From Acidaminobacter sp. (lineage in GTDB: Bacteria; Bacillota; Clostridia; Peptostreptococcales; Acidaminobacteraceae), in NCBI RefSeq assembly GCF_030247605.1, contig NZ_JAOTSB010000011.1, positions 1 to 64,000 of the forward strand: a stretch of DNA of 64,000 nucleotides. Direction: 5' to 3'. The number at the start of each line of letters is the position of its first letter. Position 1 is the first letter of the stretch. Positions 59,352-64,000 of the stretch are shown piece after piece. A program made the translations under genes and the position numbers. Under the pieces are notes generated by a model. The model was not told where the DNA came from and searched no databases. It worked only from the letters and a program-made list of their open reading frames with translations.

Positions 59352-60698
59352 TCATTTATGTGATTCTAATCTAACTGAATCAAGAATCACATGGCTCATC
59401 ACCTCAAGCATCTCCTGATTCAAACCTGGATAGACACCCACCCATAAGCTGTTATTCATGATAAAATCCGTGTTCTCGAGTTCACTGACCACTCTGAATC
59501 CCTGTCTGCTTTGACGAAGCTGATCAAAGCATGGATGTCTGATAAGATTGCCGCTAAACAACATTCGAGTCTGAACGCCTCGTGCTTCAATGTTCTTTAT
59601 GATCACCTCTCTATTCAGCCCAGCTTCCGGTCTCAGGGTCATCATAAAACCAAACCAGGAAGGTGATGAGCCTTCAAAAGCCTCCGGGAGAATAACCCGA
59701 TCGCTGATTATGCTCAGCGCGTCCTTCAAATACTGCCAATTTTCGCGGCGGCGTCTGACAAAATCGGGCAGCTTTTTGATTTGAGCACAGCCAATTGCGC
59801 CTTGCATATCCGTTGCTTTGAGATTGTATCCGAAATGGGTGTAAACATATTTATGATCATACCCTTTCGGCAATTCTCCATATTGCTTATCAAAACGATG
59901 TCCGCAGAGATTATCCATTCCAGGCTTGCACTGGCAGTCTCTGCCCCAGTCTCTCATGGACATCAGGATTTTTGCCAGAAGGTCATTATTGGTATAAACC
60001 GCCCCGCCTTCTCCCATGGTCATATGATGAGGCGGATAGAAGCTTGAAGTGGCCAAATCCCCAAAAGTGCCTGTTAATTTGTCCTCATTTCCAACTTTAA
60101 TGGTAGTGCCTAGCGCATCACAGTTATCCTCTATCAACCACAGCTGGTGTGCGTCACAAAATGCTCTGACAGCTTCAACATTAAATGGATTACCAAGTGT
60201 GTGGGCAATCATGACGGCCTTTGTACGATTGCTTAATGCTAGATTTAACTGCTCAACATCTATATTGTATTGTGGAATCGTAACATCCACGAAAACCGGT
60301 ACAGCGCCATATTGAATTATTGGTGCTATTGTTGTAGGAAAAGCCGCGGCGACCGTTATAATTTCATCTCCGTGTTTTATGGCTTTTTCTCCAAGCAAAG
60401 GTGACGTCAGCGACATGAAGGCCAATAAATTAGCAGACGATCCTGAATTAACCAAAAAGCAATGGCGAACGCCCAAATAATTCGCGAACATCTGCTCGAA
60501 ACTATCAGTATATCTTCCGCCGGTCAACCAGAAATCTAAAGCGCTATTGACGAGCATCATCAACTCCTCTTCGTCATAGACTCTTCCTGCGTAGACGATC
60601 CGATCACCAGTTTGATATGCTTTTTGATGATGATTCTCATAATATGTCTTAACAAGCTGCAGAATCTCATCTCTGTCTCTTGCTTCTTCTCTCGTCAT
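59352..60698 (-). CDS. rfbH: CDP-6-deoxy-D-xylo-4-hexulose-3-dehydrase (RfbH / E1)
   Basis: 448 residues from ATG 60698 (GGAGAGG upstream). This enzyme removes the C3 hydroxyl of CDP-4-keto-6-deoxyglucose on the way to 3,6-dideoxyhexoses, using pyridoxamine phosphate and a [2Fe-2S] cluster. Diagnostic changes are present: the Schiff-base Lys is replaced by His in SSFYPPHHMTMGEGG, and the cluster cysteines occur in CQCKPGMDNLCG. NSGSSANLLAF and EDNCDALGTTI complete the cofactor site. The E3 reductase partner is not in the window. Confidence 0.93.
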   Translation of the reverse strand: MTREEARDRDEILQLVKTYYENHHQKAYQTGDRIVYAGRVYDEEELMMLVNSALDFWLTGGRYTDSFEQMFANYLGVRHCFLVNSGSSANLLAFMSLTSPLLGEKAIKHGDEIITVAAAFPTTIAPIIQYGAVPVFVDVTIPQYNIDVEQLNLALSNRTKAVMIAHTLGNPFNVEAVRAFCDAHQLWLIEDNCDALGTTIKVGNEDKLTGTFGDLATSSFYPPHHMTMGEGGAVYTNNDLLAKILMSMRDWGRDCQCKPGMDNLCGHRFDKQYGELPKGYDHKYVYTHFGYNLKATDMQGAIGCAQIKKLPDFVRRRRENWQYLKDALSIISDRVILPEAFEGSSPSWFGFMMTLRPEAGLNREVIIKNIEARGVQTRMLFSGNLIRHPCFDQLRQSRQGFRVVSELENTDFIMNNSLWVGVYPGLNQEMLEVMSHVILDSVRLESHK

Positions 60699-60889
60699 GA
60701 CGCATCCTCTCCATCCTATTAGCTGCAAACGCTGTCTCAGAACTTACAAAGTTAGATGCATGTAAATCATCTTCAAATTAAATATAAATATACCCAGAAA
60801 TTATGCAGTTTCTCTTTGCACTGAATTTATCTGCTTTTTAAACAGATTCTGTCGCCGAAAAACAAACTTTGGACAGATTGGAGGTCATT

Positions 60890-62269
60890 ATGAAGATCAT
60901 CATATTAGCAGGCGGATGCGGCGCGAGGCTATGGCCACTCAGCCGCACACATTATCCAAAACAATTCATTAAATTTCATGGAAAATCCAAATCTTTGTTT
61001 CAGGATACCTTTGAAAGGAGTCTGATGTTGGCATCTCCAGACGACATCTATGTCGTGACGAATGAAAGTTATAAATTTTTGGTGATGGGTGCAGTTGAAG
61101 AATTAGGCGTAAAATTTTCAGAGGAACAGATTCTGGTTGAGCCTGTTCCAAAAAATACTTTGCCTGCCATATATGCTGGCGTACAGGAAATCATAAAAAT
61201 AGAACATGAGATTGTCGTTGTTTTTCCATCTGACCATATCATCTCGGATGGAAATTCCTTCGCAGCTTTGATCAAAGCATCCATCCCACTTGCGCGAGAC
61301 TCCATAATAACTTTTGGCATCACACCTGACCATCCTCATACTGGCTATGGTTATATTGCGCCAGGAGAACAGAGAGAAAACGGTTTTCTGGTTAAAACCT
61401 TCAAGGAAAAACCCGACCTCGAAACAGCCAAAGCCTATATAGATGACGGATATTATTGGAATGCAGGGATCTTCATGTTTCATACCAAACTTTTTATCGA
61501 AGAGGTCAAGCGTTACGTGCCTGAAATCCATTTGGCGTTTGCAGAAGGCGGCAGCCTCAAAGACTGCTTCTCCAGGATTCAGAATCCAATATCTATGGAC
61601 TATGGGATTATGGAGAAAAGCTCAAGAATCTCGGTTGTGCCCGCGGCAATCGGCTGGAACGATTTGGGTAGCTTTGATGCATTCTATGATGTTTTTGAGA
61701 AGGATTCTTCAGGCAATATTTCCAATCAAAAAACTATATCCGTCAATGCCACGGATAATCTGATTTATTCTGAACCTGGAAAGCTCGTCGCAGCGGTCGG
61801 TGTGGATGATCTGATCATTATTGACAACAGAGACGCATTGCTGATTTGCAAAAAAGACCAATCTCAAAATGTGAAAGACGTTGTTGAAATCCTGAAACTG
61901 CAGGACGACCCAAGAACCGAATATCATATTGAGGACTATCGCCCGTGGGGTCATTACAAAATCCTTGAAGAAGAAAAAGATTCCTTCAAAATAAAGAGAA
62001 TTACGGTTCATCAAGGTAAAAAACTGAGCTATCAGCTTCATCACCACAGAAGCGAGCATTGGGTCGTCGTCCGCGGCATGGCTCGCGTAACAATCGATGA
62101 CGAGGTGAAATTCGTATGCGCCGGCGAAAGTATTTTCATGAAACCGGGACAGCGGCACCGTCTGGAGAATCCAGGCAAGATTCCTCTTGAAATCATTGAG
62201 GTTCAAATGGGCGAATATTTGGAAGAGGATGATATTGTAAGATTTGATGATGAATATGGCAGAAAATAA
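60890..62269 (+). CDS. manC: Mannose-1-phosphate guanylyltransferase / mannose-6-phosphate isomerase
   Basis: 459 residues from ATG 60890 (TTGGAGG upstream). The N-terminal domain (about 1-290) has the pyrophosphorylase signature KIIILAGGCGARLWPLSRTHYPKQFI and VFPSDHII; the C-terminal cupin (about 330-455) has RPWGHYKILEEEKDSFKIKRITVHQGKKLSYQLHHHRSEHWVVVRG with the metal-binding His residues. It makes GDP-mannose for the polysaccharide. Bifunctional length is normal. Divergent from rfbH; the spacer carries a GGGTATA-like box on the minus strand. Confidence 0.94.
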   Translation: MKIIILAGGCGARLWPLSRTHYPKQFIKFHGKSKSLFQDTFERSLMLASPDDIYVVTNESYKFLVMGAVEELGVKFSEEQILVEPVPKNTLPAIYAGVQEIIKIEHEIVVVFPSDHIISDGNSFAALIKASIPLARDSIITFGITPDHPHTGYGYIAPGEQRENGFLVKTFKEKPDLETAKAYIDDGYYWNAGIFMFHTKLFIEEVKRYVPEIHLAFAEGGSLKDCFSRIQNPISMDYGIMEKSSRISVVPAAIGWNDLGSFDAFYDVFEKDSSGNISNQKTISVNATDNLIYSEPGKLVAAVGVDDLIIIDNRDALLICKKDQSQNVKDVVEILKLQDDPRTEYHIEDYRPWGHYKILEEEKDSFKIKRITVHQGKKLSYQLHHHRSEHWVVVRGMARVTIDDEVKFVCAGESIFMKPGQRHRLENPGKIPLEIIEVQMGEYLEEDDIVRFDDEYGRK

Positions 62270-62279
62270 TTTTACTAAA

Positions 62280-62325
62280 AATTGGCGTAGCGGAAGTCGG
62301 AACATCGACCTCCACTGCGCCAATT
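62280..62325. repeat. Dispersed palindromic element, copy B (also terminator-like)
   Basis: AATTGGCG and CGCCAATT bound a 46-base element with an internal AGCGGAAGTCGG/CGACCTCCACT imperfect stem. It resembles the element at 32531-32577 in reverse. It lies between convergent manC and the 62337 gene, where it probably serves as a terminator for both. Confidence 0.55.
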
Positions 62326-62336
62326 TCTATTCTTTT

Positions 62337-62573
62337 CTATTCTCGGCAAGTTAGCCCCAATTCTTCTTTTAAATTATAAAGCAGCCTGCCAAAAGTCCAA
62401 ATATAAGTGACAATGGCCACACCCCATACCACATGGATGTGGCGTTTGAAGAATTTTTTGTAGTTTAGACCGAATAAAACACCTACAGCGATCAGACAGG
62501 TTTTGAGGATGGCGAAATCGACAACGTTATACCGGTTGACTGCGCTCATAGCTTTATCGATGAAATCTTTCAT
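62337..62573 (-). CDS. Small membrane protein, unknown function
   Basis: 78 residues with two membrane segments (about 18-35 and 46-66). GGGAGG ten bases before the ATG. No recognised family; the motif AVNRYNVVDFAILKTCLIAVGVLFGLNYKKFF resembles other small clostridial membrane proteins I have seen, but no function is known. Confidence 0.7.
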   Translation of the reverse strand: MKDFIDKAMSAVNRYNVVDFAILKTCLIAVGVLFGLNYKKFFKRHIHVVWGVAIVTYIWTFGRLLYNLKEELGLTCRE

Positions 62574-62658
62574 GGTTCATTTACCTCCCTTTTGGAACTG
62601 AGCTTTCTATCTTATTCATACCAATATTAAGATGCGTTCAATCGGGAATTTCAGAACA

Positions 62659-62685
62659 GAAACTCGGTGTCAGACACCCGGTTTC
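62659..62685. repeat. Dispersed palindromic repeat, GGTGTCAGACACC family, copy 2
   Basis: Exact 27-base reverse complement of the copy at 21019-21045. Confidence 0.75.
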
Positions 62686-62701
62686 TCTTCAGTTTAGAAC
62701 A

Positions 62702-62728
62702 GAAACTCGGTGTCAGACACCAAGTTCC
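62702..62728. repeat. Dispersed palindromic repeat, GGTGTCAGACACC family, copy 3
   Basis: GAAACTCGGTGTCAGACACC then AAGTTCC; differs from copy 2 only in the last arm. It lies 3 bases from the acetyltransferase stop. Confidence 0.7.
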
Positions 62729-62730
62729 AC

Positions 62731-63531
62731 CTAGAAAGCCCCCGCATCGACTAAGTACCACCTGTAATGGGTTATGGTTTCAAAGCCCAATCTCCTATAG
62801 ACCGGCTCACCGGCAATGGAAGCTTGGAGTACCACGACCTCAGCCCCCAACTCGAATCCGGCATTGGTTGCAACTGCTGTCATCAGCGCCCCCAGTCCCT
62901 TCCCCCGTTCATCTGCAACCGTTCCTACGTAGTAGATGCCCGCGGCTTCCCCGCTGAAAACCATTGTCGCCGCTGCTATTGGCTGATGGTCCCTATACGC
63001 CACCCACGCCCCCACCGACTCCCCCACGAGAATCCGCTCATGGCTGAACATTTCCCTGGTGACATCTGCTGACTTGTTGAAAGCATCCATGACTACAACC
63101 TCATAATCTTCAATCTCTTTTTCGTCTAAGACTTTTCTGATCGTGACACCTTCTGGAATCTTTTGCTGTTCGATTGGTTTATAGGTCAGCATGCCCGTTG
63201 AACCTGGAATTCTTAGGGGTGTGAAACCTTTTTCTTTCAAGAAGACTTCAAGCGACAGATCTGCATGTTCTCTGACCCAAATGACGAAGCCTCTGTTGTC
63301 CTTCGAAAAAAATTGCTTCGCCTCGCTCAACAGAGTTTCTGGATCTGTTTGTTCCAGGCAGAGTGCGCCATTGAGGTGACCGTCCATGCTGTCGATGCCG
63401 AGATTGAACAAGATGTAAGTCTCTGCTTTTTTTGCCACCCCATGAAGTGAATGTTTATTCCTGTAAAGAATGGCGTCGGCCAGGTTTTGATCAGCCAGCT
63501 TTAGTTTGTGATTCAGGTCTTTGTTTGTCAC
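62731..63531 (-). CDS. GNAT-family N-acetyltransferase
   Basis: 266 residues from GTG 63531 (GGAGG seven bases upstream; an ATG two codons earlier overlaps the binding site). The N-terminal half (about 1-125) is a degenerate GNAT-like domain; the C-terminal half (about 135-266) carries the acetyl-CoA motif YYVGTVADERGKGLGALMTAVATNAGFELGAEVVVLQAS and YRRLGFETITHYRWYL. Two-domain GNAT proteins like this are common in Clostridia and Bacilli. Substrate unknown. Confidence 0.85.
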   Translation of the reverse strand: MTNKDLNHKLKLADQNLADAILYRNKHSLHGVAKKAETYILFNLGIDSMDGHLNGALCLEQTDPETLLSEAKQFFSKDNRGFVIWVREHADLSLEVFLKEKGFTPLRIPGSTGMLTYKPIEQQKIPEGVTIRKVLDEKEIEDYEVVVMDAFNKSADVTREMFSHERILVGESVGAWVAYRDHQPIAAATMVFSGEAAGIYYVGTVADERGKGLGALMTAVATNAGFELGAEVVVLQASIAGEPVYRRLGFETITHYRWYLVDAGAF

Positions 63532-63549
63532 GTTCATCCCTCCAACATG

Positions 63550-63574
63550 GAAGAAGGTGCCAGACACCTTCTTC
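63550..63574. repeat. Dispersed palindromic repeat, GGTGCCAGACACC variant, copy 4
   Basis: GAAGAAGGTGCC and ACACCTTCTTC arms around the core GGTGCCAGACACC, just upstream of the acetyltransferase gene. Confidence 0.65.
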
Positions 63575-63735
63575 TCAAATTCTAAATCGTTTAGGTCACA
63601 ATAGTCAGAGCATTTCTTTATCCAATTTTAATGTCACTGGAGCCTTATACCGGGTATACATATAATGCATACTTGGTGTTAATTCAACCAGGAACTATCA
63701 CGCAATATAATGTCTCCTGGTGGAGCGGCGACACT

Positions 63736-63761
63736 ACCGACCAAGTATGGTCGGTTTTTTT
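63736..63761 (+). terminator. Terminator-like hairpin in the leader of the last gene
   Basis: ACCGACC (63736-63742) pairs with GGTCGGT (63749-63755), then seven T. It ends 18 bases before the next start codon, so it may be an attenuator or riboswitch-like platform rather than a plain terminator. Confidence 0.6.
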
Positions 63762-63778
63762 ATGAAAGGGTGAAAAAA

Positions 63779-64000
63779 ATGACCATTAAGATGAAGTCAC
63801 CATGGACACTTCTTTCGACTTTAATGTTAGTCTTTAGCTTGCTGCTAGCCGCAGCACCTGCAAGTGTGGCTGAAACTGTCAATCCGCAGTCCTCAGAGGT
63901 TTCTTTGGAAGTGCTGTTGAACAAAATCACCGCTCTTGAAAATGAGGTAAAGACCCTTAGGGAAAACATTACTATCCTGGAGTCAAGACTTGATGCTGTT
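63779..64000 (+). CDS. N-terminus of a secreted coiled-coil protein (cut by window edge)
   Basis: 74 codons are visible from ATG 63779 (AAAGGG upstream). A signal peptide (about 1-31, ending ASVAE) is followed by a heptad-patterned stretch LLNKITALENEVKTLRENITILESRL, a probable coiled coil. The rest lies outside the window. Similar starts occur in S-layer and secreted surface proteins, but no family can be named. Confidence 0.7.
   Translation, partial: MTIKMKSPWTLLSTLMLVFSLLLAAAPASVAETVNPQSSEVSLEVLLNKITALENEVKTLRENITILESRLDAV

Noticed and set aside
61709..62323. 204-codon open frame on the minus strand
   Set aside because: Antisense to the manC cupin domain; no binding site or motif.
63632..63769. 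45-codon frame ending just before the last gene
   Set aside because: Protein-like composition (many Tyr, Thr, Trp), but no binding site and it covers the leader hairpins; a remnant of a surface protein is possible but cannot be supported.

Overview
The window reads as a chromosomal segment of an anaerobic low-to-moderate GC Gram-positive bacterium of the Clostridia. Evidence: strong AGGAGG-type ribosome binding sites with many GTG and TTG starts, an SLH-anchored surface protein, FtsEX, rubredoxin-like and OsmC stress proteins, a TRAP carboxylate transporter with AcnX dehydratases, and a cyclic-di-GMP-I riboswitch. No rRNA, tRNA, CRISPR array, phage or transposase gene was seen. The genus cannot be fixed from the sequence alone.

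Region 1 (1-9.3 kb): glutamate symporter gltS; a PH-domain membrane protein; a class I aminotransferase; an operon of a secreted coiled-coil protein, ftsE, ftsX and an atypical thioredoxin-fold protein (a cell-division/wall-hydrolysis module with no hydrolase domain on the coiled-coil partner); a small membrane protein; and a three-gene operon (53-residue zinc-ribbon protein, nitrilase-family amidohydrolase, GNAT acetyltransferase).

Region 2 (9.3-19.3 kb): the most unusual metabolic locus. A GntR/FadR-type regulator sits between two copies of the palindrome CCTGTATACAGG. Downstream on the same strand lie two complete AcnX (aconitase X) large/small subunit pairs, a DctP-DctQ-DctM TRAP transporter, a LarA-family nickel-dependent racemase with all cofactor-binding residues, and a HisC-like aminotransferase. 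I infer an undescribed catabolic route for an imported hydroxy acid or hydroxy amino acid.

Region 3 (19.5-32.5 kb): scattered housekeeping and stress genes: cytoplasmic alpha-amylase, proteasome-like Ntn hydrolase, flavin/PNPOx-family protein, aldo/keto reductase, OsmC protein, isochorismatase-fold hydrolase, small multidrug exporter family protein, lipoproteins, rubredoxin-like protein, TrkA, zinc-ribbon membrane protein and DUF401 permease.

Region 4 (32.7-62.3 kb): a surface and exopolysaccharide island. Two large paralogous GLUG/cadherin-like secreted proteins (one with SLH repeats), a riboswitch-controlled beta-helix protein, then a Wzx/Wzy polysaccharide locus with priming transferase, Wzz-like protein, five glycosyltransferases, a radical SAM enzyme, the RfbF/RfbG/RfbH set with an RfbC-type epimerase for a CDP-deoxysugar, and ManC for GDP-mannose. 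A shared GGGTATAAAT-like box precedes several of these transcription units. Together they suggest a cyclic-di-GMP-responsive extracellular matrix programme.

Region 5 (62.3-64 kb): small membrane protein, GNAT acetyltransferase, copies of a dispersed palindromic repeat also seen at 21 kb, and the start of a secreted coiled-coil protein cut by the window edge.
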